Shown here in pieces: positions 10,614-21,600 of a stretch of 64,000 nt of DNA. Origin of the DNA: Owenia fusiformis (lineage: Eukaryota > Annelida > Polychaeta > Sabellida > Oweniidae). The position numbers and the translations under genes were made by a program. How positions within the stretch are numbered: position 1 is the first letter of the stretch; each line of letters starts with the position of its first letter. The notes beneath the pieces are model-generated. The model saw nothing but the letters and a program-made list of their open reading frames with translations. It made no database searches and had not been told where the DNA came from. Location of the stretch: assembly GCA_903813345.2 (NCBI GenBank), contig CAIIXF020000002.1, forward strand, positions 30,250,926 to 30,314,925. The letters run 5' to 3'.

Positions 10614-13600
10614 ATGGACTTCAATTATCTGCTATATTCAATGTTATTATGTTCAATGTGTTGTGGTCTGACATTTGGACAGGGAAGTGTCCCTATTGTT
10701 TTAGCCACATGGGGATTTGCACAACAGCCAACTGACAAAGGTAACACTTATAATAATCATCTTTGAGATTTATAGTGCATTATTCTGTTATCACCAATTC
10801 AAAGTAGTGGTACTGAGTGTTATAGCAAACATTTTTGTGACTGGTATAATGGTATTCAATATCTGTATCTGTAACGTATTTTTACACTTTTGGGATCATG
10901 ACCTGGTGTTGCCATTTTGTTAATCCCTTGTGTTATATTACTATGATCAAAAACAAGATCAGCTATGGTCAAAAATATCAGCAATGATCAAAGACAAAAG
11001 ACCAACTCTGCAGCTAAGGTCGAAGACAAGGCCAGCTATGGTCGAAGAGAAGACCAACTCAAAATATAAGATCAGCTATGATCAAAGACTAGACCAGCTA
11101 TGATCGAAGATAAGATCAGCTACAGTCAAAGACAAGACCACCTATGTTCGAAGACAAGATCAGTTAAGATCATTTTGTCAAGTTAATGTCTTGTTTTATT
11201 ATGTCACCACCACTGCTGATGACATACAGTATTGTTATAGTCTCCAACTTATTTGTGGATAATGCTCAACTTTTGGCATTTTATTTTATATTTATGATTT
11301 TCTTTATTTCATAGCATGGGAGAAACTCCAAGCAAATAAAGGCCCCTTAGATGCAGTACAATCTGGTTGTGAATATTGTGAGTTCAACCACTGTGCCTCA
11401 TCAGTAGGTTATGCCAACAACTTTGATGAGAATGGGGAGACGACACTTGATGCAATGCTGATGGAGGGGTAAAGAGGCATTAGTATTATCATTTAAAGGA
11501 ATAAGAATGGATGGAGAGTGCTTTCCAAGAAATGTCCAAAATAGGTAGTATTGAAATACGTGACATCCCAATCTCATACAAACCCAAGTGGTTCAAAATA
11601 AATCATTTTCAGAAATCTGTATTTGTAAATTTTGCATCAGTTTTGGAAGTTGTGATTTTATAAATAGTGAGGAACCATATTTATGTTTTAGAAAGACACA
11701 TAAGGTTGGTGGTGTAGCTGCTATTAAGAGGGTAGTGAATGCTATAGGTGTTGCTAGGGCAGTAATGGATTACACAACACATACATTGCTTACAGGAGAG
11801 TCAGGTATATTGTATATGTATATGGCTCTATCATAGTTACACAATACAGTTGTGGATAGCTCTGTTGTAATGTGAAGCTACATTATTTTAGAGTTCAAAT
11901 GCAACATTATTCCAATATGTGTCTATTTCAGCCACCAATTTTGCCAGGGAGATGGGGTTCCCTGTGTTAGAGAAAGCCACATTAACCAATGCAACATAAT
12001 TCCAATATGTGTCTATTTCAGCCACCAGTTTTGCCAGGGAGATGGGGTTCCCTGTGTTAGACAAAGCCACATTAACCAATGCTACATTATTCCAATATGT
12101 GTCTATTTCAGCCACCAGTTTTGCCAGGGAGATGGGGTTCCCAGTGTTAGACAAAGCCACATTAACCAATGCAACATTATTCCAATATGTGTCTATTTCA
12201 GCCACCAGTTTTGCCAGGGAGATGGGGTTCCCAGTGTTAGACAAAGCCACATTTACCAATGCAACATTATTCCAATATGTGTCTATTTCAGCCACCAGTT
12301 TTGCCAGGGAGATGGGGTTCCCAGTGTTAGACAAAGCCACATTAACCAATGCTACATTATTCCAATATGAGTCTATTTCAGCCACCAGTTTTGCCAGGGA
12401 GATGGGGTTCCCAGTGTTAGACAAAGCCACATTAACCAATGCAACATTATTCCAATATGTGTCTATTTCAGCCACCAATTTTGCTAGGGAGATGGGGTTC
12501 CCAGTGTTAGAGAAAGCCACAATAACCAATGCTACATTATTCCAATATGAGTCTATTTCAGCCACCAGTTTTGCCAGGGAGATGGGATTCCCAGTGTTAG
12601 AGAAAACCACATTAACCAATGCAACATTATTCCAATATTTGAGGTGGAGATATAGGGACTGCCAACCTAACAATCGTAAAGTAAGTTCATAATCATAGGC
12701 AATAGAATCCAATTGTTCATGCCACCACTTAATATAACATCCATTCAGATTAAAGAAATATATGAGTTTTTATATGTTTATAAGGTTTAATTGATTTTAT
12801 TCTTTAAGTTACGGAGGATTATCTTTGAAATTGTGACGTAATATTTTGTAATTTATAGAATAAATGTGATATCCTAAAACTTTCCAAGGCTATCAGCTTA
12901 TTATCCCAACGAACGAAGTTCGGTAGGGATATAGTGAAGCCCTCCGTCCGTCCGTCCGTCAGTCAGTCTGTCAGTCCGTCAGTCCAGGGGCCGTGTATGG
13001 GGGGTCAGGAAAACAGAAATTTTCGCTAATTTTTAGATCTCTCTGAAGTATAGCTTTATTATACTCAAATGAAAGGCAATTAAGAGTAGATTGCAAATAT
13101 TGTATTTTTTTTCTGATTCGAGCCTCGTAAAATTCAAAATGGCCGTCTAATGTACGATTTCGCAATAATTTTTCGATCCCTTCAAAGTATGGCTAGATTA
13201 TACTCAAATTGAAGGATTTGTGGAGTAGATCACAATTATGGTATTATTTTTCAGATTTGTACCTCAGAAAATTCAAAATGGCTGCTTAGCAGAAATTCGC
13301 AATTCTAAAATCTAATTTTTTCAATTTTAACCAAAGTAATGAGTATAATTGATTGGAATTCGGTAATTGATATTTTGTTCGTTGGGATTTGCTACTCCGC
13401 GGAGTTGCCATTATCTAGTTCCCCTTTTCATAGTACCCATCTCCACTCTCACTGCACTCACTCCTGGAGATGGTTAATATCCACTCATGGATAAAAATTA
13501 CGTTCCTCAAAAATTGTAGGATGTCCTGTATACATAGATACATATAAAAATTCTCATACAATCTTTTCCATGAAATAAATTGAATATTATCTTCTTGAAT

Positions 13601-16574
13601 TTACAATTCAGAATGTGAAGAACAAGTGTTTGTGTGGCCCTTATTCTCCTTTAGACAGTGTTGAAGAACATTCCCCCAATGAACTTACTACCTGGAAAGA
13701 CTTGATATTGCTCAAGAAACTAGCAGGAGATGCCTCAATGGAGAATCTGGATGATCATGATACATTAGGTTAGGTTGCAATAGATTATTTTACATTGATT
13801 AAAAGGGGTTTAAGTAATAGGGGTCGGAAAATGGCAGCAAAAATTTATTTTGCCAGATAGACTAGTCATAAAAATTGAAGAATTATCCATATATGAAGTC
13901 AGAGTTGTTGTACATATAAACTTGTACATAACTATACCTCAGTTGATATTATACATGATACAATGCATTATGCCTTTTTTATGGTGTCCATTAAGTCTCT
14001 ACAATTGCAATACAAAGTCTCTAACCCTTGTAAAGAGACTTTTTAGGTCTCTACAATTGCAATACAAAGTCTCTAACCCTTGCGAAGAGACTTTTTTAGT
14101 CTGTACAATTATAATACAAAGTCTCTAGCCCTTGTAAAGAGACTTTCTAAGTCTCTACAATTACAATACAAAAGCTCTAACCCTTGTAAAGAGACTTTGA
14201 AGTCTCTTTGCAATTATAATACAACGTCTCTAATCCTTGTATACACCACAGTGGCGTAGCGTGGGTATTTTTGAGTGTACGCCACGAGGGAGCGAAGCGA
14301 ACGATCTTTGAGGGGGGTTCGGGGGTGGGTCCTCCCCCAAGAAAATTTGAAAATGAGATTGCAGTTGAAGCGTTCTGGGGCGTTTTAAAATACGAAATTC
14401 CGACGAAATGGACTAATGACATTTAAATTATTGGTCATTTTATCCATTTTTAAAGTGTGAGGCAATTCAATCTAAAAATCAACTTTTCTCTAAATTTTGA
14501 GAGTATGCCATGGCGTTTTATGCGTATATGACGCTACGCCATTGCACCAGCCTCAGGGGACTAATAATAAGAATGATCGACCCATCCAAATTGAGTTTTT
14601 TAAAAGTTTTAAAATAAACAAGGCAAAGAACAGTCTATATATATTCATGGATTTGGCTTCACACCAGTTCTTGATAAAATCACCATGTTTAATATTTGTC
14701 AACACCACCTTTTTATTGACTGTGTTCGGCGGTCTGTGTCTGTGACAAATAGCAGGTGGTGACATTTTGCATACCTTGTTATATTTTGATTTGAAGGTGT
14801 ATTGGCTATTGATGCTAAAGGTGATATTGCAGCAGGAGTGACCACCAATGGGATGAGACGTAAAGTGCCAGGGTATGTGTGCCTATTAACACCCCCCCCC
14901 CCTCTTTAATCAAGGGGGTTGTTCAATAGATATTAACACACAAATGCTCTATAACTTTCATTTTAATCAATGAATCAATTTGATATTTTCAGTGATTGAA
15001 GGTTGTGTCCATACTGCCCAAATTCTTATGAGTATTTTGCATTATTTTCATGTATTTTGCACACAGATGCCACTTCTGTGGGCAACATACGATACAACCC
15101 AACTAAATAGATTATGAAATATAACATAATACAAATTATTAAGGGATGGTGTCCAAATGTCAACAATAGTTGAAAAGCCAAGTTAATTTTGTTATGATTT
15201 AACTACCACCCCCCCCCCTCCAGCCCCCTTTCGCTTTTATAAAGAAAGTTGATTTACACACATTCCTGCGGCAAAAAATCATGATTTACAGTAACAACAA
15301 TCATCATTTACCCTTCCAATGTAATAAAATTTAAGTTTTCAATAACTACATGTACTTGCATTTTAACACCATTGCTCATTTTGTATTTCATTGTAGAAGA
15401 GTAGGCGATTCCCCAATCCCAGGTTCAGGGGCATATGTGGATAATGATATAGGGGGCGCTGTGTGTACTGGTGATGGAGATATCATGATGAGATTTCTAC
15501 CCAGGTAAAATAATTGGTACCAAATAAATCACCTCTCACAAACCTGTTTGCATTTTTTATGTGGCGTTAAACCTTTTGAGTTTATGTGAAGAGAATATAT
15601 TCCTACATGTAATTATCGTATGATCTGTAAAATGAAGCCTTCTGATTGGTCAGTTCTTGTGCTGTACTAATCTGTATTGCTACTGAGATTGTCCCAATTG
15701 ATCATCTCCGTCGCAATACAGAAAATATTGGTACGGAGGGAACAATCTCAGTAGCAATACAGAGGATCACACGATAAAAACGTTGTATGATTACAACTTA
15801 TTTTCTGACATGTTACAGTTACCATGCAGTTCAGATGTTACAGTTTGGATTGACGCCCACCCAGGCAGGACACGATGCCATGCTCAGAATCTTGAAAGTT
15901 TATCCTTTCTTCTCAGGGGCCTGTATTGTTGTCAATAAACAGGGAGAACATGGTGAGAAAACAATACAAGGAACACATTCCATAAATGAGTCAACTCTTA
16001 TTACCCTGCCATTGATATACTCATAACATTTTTGATCATTGATATACTCATAATATTGCTATACTCAATGGTGTACTCATAATATTGGTCTACTCATTGA
16101 TGTACTTATGATATTGATATACTCATTGATGTACTATTGGTGTACTCATTGGTATTTATAATATTGGTAACTCATTGATGTGCTCATAATATTGGTGTAC
16201 TCATTGATAGACTCATAATATTGGTCTACTCATTGATATACTCATAATATTGGTCTACTCATTGATGTACTCATAATATTGATGTACTCATTAATGTACT
16301 CATAATATTGGTGTACTCATTGATTCTTAGGTGAACATCTCTCATTGTGTAATAACTCATTTACAGATCCCTGCTACCTATTATGTTACACCCACCCATC
16401 AGAGGACAATCTGTAAACTTAACTGTTCAAAAAATATTTTGACCTTTTTCAGGAGCAGGGTGTACTATGGCTCGGTTCCCTATGTATGTGAGGACCAGTA
16501 ACATGGATAGTGCCACACTTTTGAGAGTAAACTGTACAATACCTGAGACACCATATTTTAATATAAAGACTTAG
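10614..16574 (+). CDS. AGA: N(4)-(beta-N-acetylglucosaminyl)-L-asparaginase (aspartylglucosaminidase)
   Basis: This lysosomal N-terminal-nucleophile hydrolase cleaves the GlcNAc-Asn bond of N-glycoproteins. Nine exons in phase give 369 residues: 10614-10740, 11315-11468, 11692-11804, 12562-12680, 13612-13768, 14797-14872, 15397-15504, 15819-15952, 16453-16574. The start gives a hydrophobic signal peptide followed by [10 protein letters not shown]. Conserved blocks are [50 protein letters not shown] with the self-cleavage and catalytic threonine (residue 222, codon 13762-13764), [16 protein letters not shown] and [17 protein letters not shown]. The human protein has 346 residues. The model uses the last of eight tandem acceptors for exon 4; upstream acceptors at 12022, 12112, 12202, 12292, 12382 and 12472 would add 30 residues each in frame. 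The acceptor at 11932 leads to a stop. The catalytic machinery looks intact. Confidence 0.95.
10940..11180 (+). repeat. Degenerate ~25-30 bp minisatellite in AGA intron 1
   Basis: Repeated GATCAGCTATGGTCAAAGAC-like units with much variation. Non-coding. Confidence 0.7.
11893..12639 (+). repeat. AGA: 90 bp tandem array duplicating the AGA exon 4 splice acceptor (8 copies)
   Basis: Each 90 bp unit is 13 nt of intron end (GTGTCTATTTCAG or GAGTCTATTTCAG) plus 77 nt of exon beginning CCACCAGTTTTGCC. Acceptor-adjacent exon starts fall at 11932, 12022, 12112, 12202, 12292, 12382, 12472 and 12562. Because 90 is a multiple of three, copies 2-8 stay open in the AGA frame; copy 1 contains TAA. Copies are nearly identical. 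The last copy runs into the conserved exon end (RDCQPN). Confidence 0.97.
12905..13420. mobile_element. (CCGT)n-bearing repeat element in AGA intron 4
   Basis: The element begins near ATCCCAACGAACGAAGTTCG, has a short CCGT/CAGT tract at 12945-12985, then repeated CAAAATGGC and TATACTCAAAT motifs. It ends near TTCGTTGGGATTTGCTACTC, an approximate inverse of the start. A reverse-oriented relative lies at about 37400-37985. Non-autonomous, no coding content. Confidence 0.6.
13990..14245 (+). repeat. ~60 bp tandem repeat in AGA intron 5 (4-5 copies)
   Basis: Units contain TCTCTACAATTGCAATACAA then GTCTCTAACCCTTGTAAAGA. Open frames here are by-products of the repeat. Confidence 0.85.
14251..14544. 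mobile_element. Short TIR element with GTGGCGTAGCG ends
   Basis: The left end AGTGGCGTAGCG is inverted at the right end CGCTACGCCATT. CACCA occurs just outside both ends and may be the remnant of a target duplication. The end motif resembles hAT-type non-autonomous elements; that assignment is inference. Confidence 0.55.
15610..15780. repeat. Hairpin-forming element in AGA intron 7
   Basis: TGTATTGCTACTGAGATTGT is inverted as ACAATCTCAGTAGCAATACA about 60 bp later. Outer flanks also pair (TCGTATGATC against GATCACACGA). Probably a small foldback or MITE. Confidence 0.7.
16015..16330 (+). repeat. Short-period minisatellite in AGA intron 8
   Basis: Repeated ACTCATAATATTGGT and CTACTCATTGATGT units in variable order over about 300 bp. 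Non-coding. Confidence 0.9.
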
Positions 16575-16885
16575 GGCAACTTTGTAAATGAGGACCAGTA
16601 AAATGAATAGTGCCACACTTTTAAGAGTAAACTGTACAATACCCGAGACACCATATTTTAATATAAAGACTTAGGGCAACTTTGTAAATGAGGACCAGTA
16701 ACATGAATAGTGCCACACTTTTGAGAGTAAACTGTACAATACCCGAGACACCATATTTTAATATAAAGACTTAGGGATACTATGTATATGAGGACAAGTA
16801 ACATGAATAGTGCTACACTTTGAGAGTAAACTGTAAATACCTGAGACACAGTCTTTTGATATAAAGACATAGGGCTACCCTGCAT
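16481..16885 (+). repeat. AGA: 100 bp tandem array copying the end of AGA (4 copies)
   Basis: The unit covers the last ~85 nt of coding sequence, the stop codon and the first 3' UTR bases. Its AGGACCAGTA anchor recurs at 16491, 16591, 16691 and (as AGGACAAGTA) 16791. Only the first copy is coding; the rest form the 3' UTR. The period of 100 is not a multiple of three. The last copy is most diverged. Confidence 0.95.
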
Positions 16886-18095
16886 AATAAGTCACATAGT
16901 ATATAATGCAGCTGTCACACTTAGGACACGTGAGCTCACCGTTTGCCCCCATGTGGATACTTTGGGGCAGATGGCGGAGCAGGGTGATAGGTTTGCAAAA
17001 CAAATAGTCTTACACATGTATCCCCCATCATACTAAATACAAAAATTAAGTTAAGAATATCATTTAATGTCCAACACTAGCCATACGGTGGCGAACGGCG
17101 ACCTCATGCGGCTAATATGACAGCTACTAAGCGAGAACCAATGAAATGGACTATGGGTTACCTTTTCACTGCCTGATTCCCCATTCTTTGACAGAAAGAT
17201 CTGGAGTCCTCATGTATTACAGGGCCCTTATTTAAGTGTGGAACAATAACATGCATGGTGAACTGTGCAATACTTGAATCCTATTGTTTGATAAAAAATA
17301 CCCCTGTATAATTAGACCCCTTTGTATGGGAAATCCACCAACATGAATTGTGTCTTTCTTGAGTGTAACCTATAATATCCCATTGTTCTATACCTCTGTG
17401 TATGTGAAAACTCAACTTGACAATTAAAAAACATTTGAAAAAATGTAAAAGTTTTCATATCCAAGTTATGTTCAAAATTACAAAAGACCAGTTTGTCTGC
17501 ATCTGGGCTCCAAGATTATACGAGGAGTTGTTGTAAAGTTCTCTTAATAACTCTATAATCTATTTATTCTGTTACAATGGCAACCATTTCATATCTAATA
17601 TATCTGTTATAGTATAACAATTGTGGGGTTAATACAAAATTCTATGCTGCCCATTCTCGGAAAATTTCAATAGAATTCAAATATAGTTAAGAGATAATAT
17701 GAGAACTTTATGATCACCTCTCGTATGTTGATAATTCGACTCTTTCACCCTCAATAAGTTGTGGTACAAGTGGCAACTATATGTTTTATACTTAATAATA
17801 AATAACGCAAAGTATTTTATATATTTTAAGAATCGTTTATTTCATGCTACAAATGACTGCATATATACATAAATAAAGAAATATATATTATGATATTAAA
17901 TATTTAACTTGTATAAATAATCTGATAATGTTGCTCATAATTTGATGTTACTCATTCGTTGTTTGGGGTTGTTTTCTCTATGAATATCCAACAAGCCCCA
18001 CAATTCAAAACTTGATATCATTCGAAAAACAATGGTCTGTGTCAACGTTTTTGTAAACTAGCCACATAATATAATGTTGCCACACACATAACGTA
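16886..18095. other. Spacer between convergent AGA and MFSD12 genes
   Basis: AT-rich. An AATAAA at 17797-17802 on the + strand could serve AGA, but this cannot be confirmed. No exon seen. Confidence 0.4.
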
Positions 18096-18450
18096 ACAAG
18101 TTTAATGGACAAGCAGTTTTTCAGGAATATTGATAACAAGATTTATGAAAAAACGGCAGATTTATTAAGAATTCAAAATGGCCACCATATAATAAGCCAG
18201 CATACTCAAAGCATAATTATTATATTTTGGCACTTGTCTGCTCTTGCATCTGTAAATATTTCAAGTTTAATGAACAAGCAGTTTTCCGGAAATATTGATT
18301 ACACGATTTATGAAAAAACTTCAAAATGGCAGATTTATTAAGAATTCAAAATGGCCACCATATAATAAGCCAGCATACCCAAAACATAATTATTATATTT
18401 TGGCACTTGTCTGCTCTTGCATCTGTAAATATTTCAAGTTGAATGGATGA
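18096..18450 (+). repeat. Two-copy ~170 bp tandem duplication
   Basis: TATTAAGAATTCAAAATGGC and CACTTGTCTGCTCTTGCATC occur twice in direct order, with a few changes. It lies in the spacer between the 3' ends of AGA and MFSD12. Confidence 0.85.
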
Positions 18451-18664
18451 GTGGTTTTCCTGGAAAACGTAACCATGCACAATCTTGATTTAGTACTGAA
18501 ATAGATACAGCCCAGAAAACAGTTAGCAAGTACATTTCACAACTGGCAACATTATATAGCAAGAATTACAGCAAACACGATATAATTTGAACAATCCAAC
18601 ACTACAACGACATTTCAATTGTTGTCGTCGATATCACTAGAATATCGGCCACTCTCCTCGCAGT

Positions 18665-21600
18665 TCATTCACTTATTTGCCGATGAAATATCGAGTTGGA
18701 ACATCTTGATCTAATCTTCGCAGGAAAAATGCAGCACCAGTCAAGGCAATTTTCTGTAAATTAATAATTATGGGGTAGAAAAATAAGGAATACAATTTAT
18801 ATACAGTAGTCCCCAATGAGAAACTGTCACCATTTCAAGTGCAGCCAAAGACATACCAGGATACATATTCTTCTGAAGAAACAGGATTACTTTAATCAAA
18901 ACGTGAGATAATATTTCAAGTAAAACGTTTTAATTACTAAATTGTAACATTATTGTTTTCAATGAGTAATCCTGAAATTAAACCGCATACACATGTATGT
19001 TCATACCTTTTACATTTAGTTTTCCAATGGTAAATGGCAGCAATGTAATTAATACTATTAATGCCAAAACAGCGCAACCTCCAGGCACCAAGCATAGTAT
19101 ATTCTTATAGTACCACTCACAAGCAGTACAGCATGCCACAAGGTCCCTGGAAATATTAAAATACTTTAAACTATAAATTAGTCACAGGCTGGTATCGAAA
19201 GATTTGTCCGCTGTGACGGAGCATGCTATTTTTCATAAAAACACTAAGAATGCTTCACGATTTATTTTTTAACTCATATGTTTCGTTATATCAAAGATAA
19301 TTACTTACTCCATGCAATGGATATATCATTTTCGTGTAACCTTCACTTCTGTTTGAAGTCCAATAAAGCTAGGAGTAAAATCTATTGAAAACGGCGCAAG
19401 AGTATCAAACTCTAAAATGTACCATTTCTTTTTTAACTTTTTAATGGCATGATATAGTGACACGATAATATTAACATATGTTTTAAGCATAACGCTGAAT
19501 GTATTAATGAGATGCATTGAAGTCTTTTTAATTTTTTTATAAAAAATAATATTAATATTTTTTGTCCGCTGTGACGGAGCATTTTCACAGTTCACATTTG
19601 CAACTGCTCCGTTACAGCGGACAAAAAATTAAACATTTTTTTTATAAAAGAATTAAAAAGACAAAATACATCAACATCTCATTTATACCTCCATAGTTAT
19701 GCTGAAACCATGTGTAAATATTATCGTGTCACTATATCGTGCCATTAGAAAGTTAAAGAAGAAATGGTACATTTTGAAGTATGATACTCCGGCGCCATTT
19801 TGTCCATAAGCTACAAGCTTGAACAATTAAGATCAACTGCCATGAATTGGGCCATGAATGATATTTACGTTATCAAATATTATACAGGGTGGGCCCAAAA
19901 AAAACAAAACACAAGTTTAAAGATGAATATTTTATGATAAATGTTAATTCATACAATGCCATGTTTTATATATCATTTTAAAGCTGAACAATATGACACT
20001 ATCCGATTCAAAACCTTTCTTTTCTTGTGGTGTAAGAGGCTAAAATGGATGCCAGGGATGTCATGAGCGACCAAAAATTTAAAAAATGAAAATTCCTAAT
20101 TTTCCTCCACATTGTTGTCACAGCTGCACTCAAAATTCATTCAATTAATCTAAAAGTAATACACAATTGATAATTAAAAAGATATAAGTATTACTGGTGA
20201 ATTTTACACTAAACTTGTATAAATGTATCTCTTTTGAAGGTGCCAATAAATCAATTTTCCACCATTTCCACAATTATGGAAATCTGCAGTGAATAATTAT
20301 TTGGTCGCTCATGACGCCCCAGGTGTCAATTTTAGCCACAATTTTAACTCCACAGGTAAACAAAAGTTCAGATGATGTCATATTGTTAGAAAATGATTTA
20401 TATCTTTAAAATTATATACGTATATAATTCATGACCTGGTTTAACATATCATATGACATTCATCTTTTAGTTCGAACTTGTGTATTGGGTTTTTGGCCCA
20501 CCTTATTTTATAAAAAATGATGGTAATTTTGAAGTTCAAAAAATTTCTTCTTGAGTAGAGCCCCTAGATATCAGTTTATAAAGTTTGGTGGGTGAATGAA
20601 TGGATGGATTGATGGATGGATAGACAAATCATGGGCTTCCAATTAGTTTAAAGCCCATGGACGAATGGACGGCTTTTCTATATCCATACGATTAGTTTTT
20701 GCAGCAGATATTTGAAAAAAACGGATGTTTTTGAGGTAGATTTAAAAAAAAGCAGTGGTTTTACTGTGAATTTCTGAAAAAACTGTAGTTTTTGCGGTAG
20801 AATTTGAATGGTCGGTGCTGCAGTAGGTTCTTTTACAGTAGATTTTTCAAAAATGGAAAGGATTGGTATCGATATTGAGAACTGAATTCAACAATGTTTT
20901 TCTCTTAAACCAATCATTGAAAACATTCTGTTAAAAAAACGGTATTTTATGTAATGTTGACTGATTGACAACAATTTAATGCGAAAACTATTTAGAAATA
21001 TTTTATGTAACTGTTTTTGTTAACATTTTTTGTTTTTTAGTGCAATTGTTTTTGCTCCTTTCTACCAATTCTTGAGAATGAAATAAAATGTCTTTCCGAA
21101 CCTTGTTGGAACAAAATCGCATATACAACATGTTTTTAGACCTCTCAATAATATAGTTATACAAAGGAATTTTGGGTTGATTTTAAAAAAGTATTCAAAA
21201 AATTAAAACAAAATCCCCCCAAAATGGATAAAAATCAAGATAAACCTTTTATTTCATTAACAAGATACTTTTTTAAAATCAACCAAAACTTCCTTTGTAC
21301 AATTACAATATTGAGAGACCTAAACATGTTGTGTTTATGTCGTTTTGTTCCAATGAGGTTCGGAAAGATGTTTCATTTCACTCTGGAAACATGATACCAA
21401 GAATATAATATTGGTTTACAAAACAAGTGTTTGCGGTGTTTTGTAAACCAATATAGATGAAAGTATATATATTTTTTTCAAATAATATTGTTACCATCCA
21501 GAAGATGACCATTAAATTGACGATGTGTTAAATTTTCAGATTTTTTTTAATGACTGGTTTAAGAGAAACGTGTGTTCAAAAAGTTCTCCATATCGATACC

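Noticed and set aside
12009-12692. Long repeat-bearing open frame as a separate 227-residue gene (and its 274-residue antisense mirror)
   Set aside because: It is the 90 bp array of AGA exon 4 read through; both strands are open only because 90 is a multiple of three.
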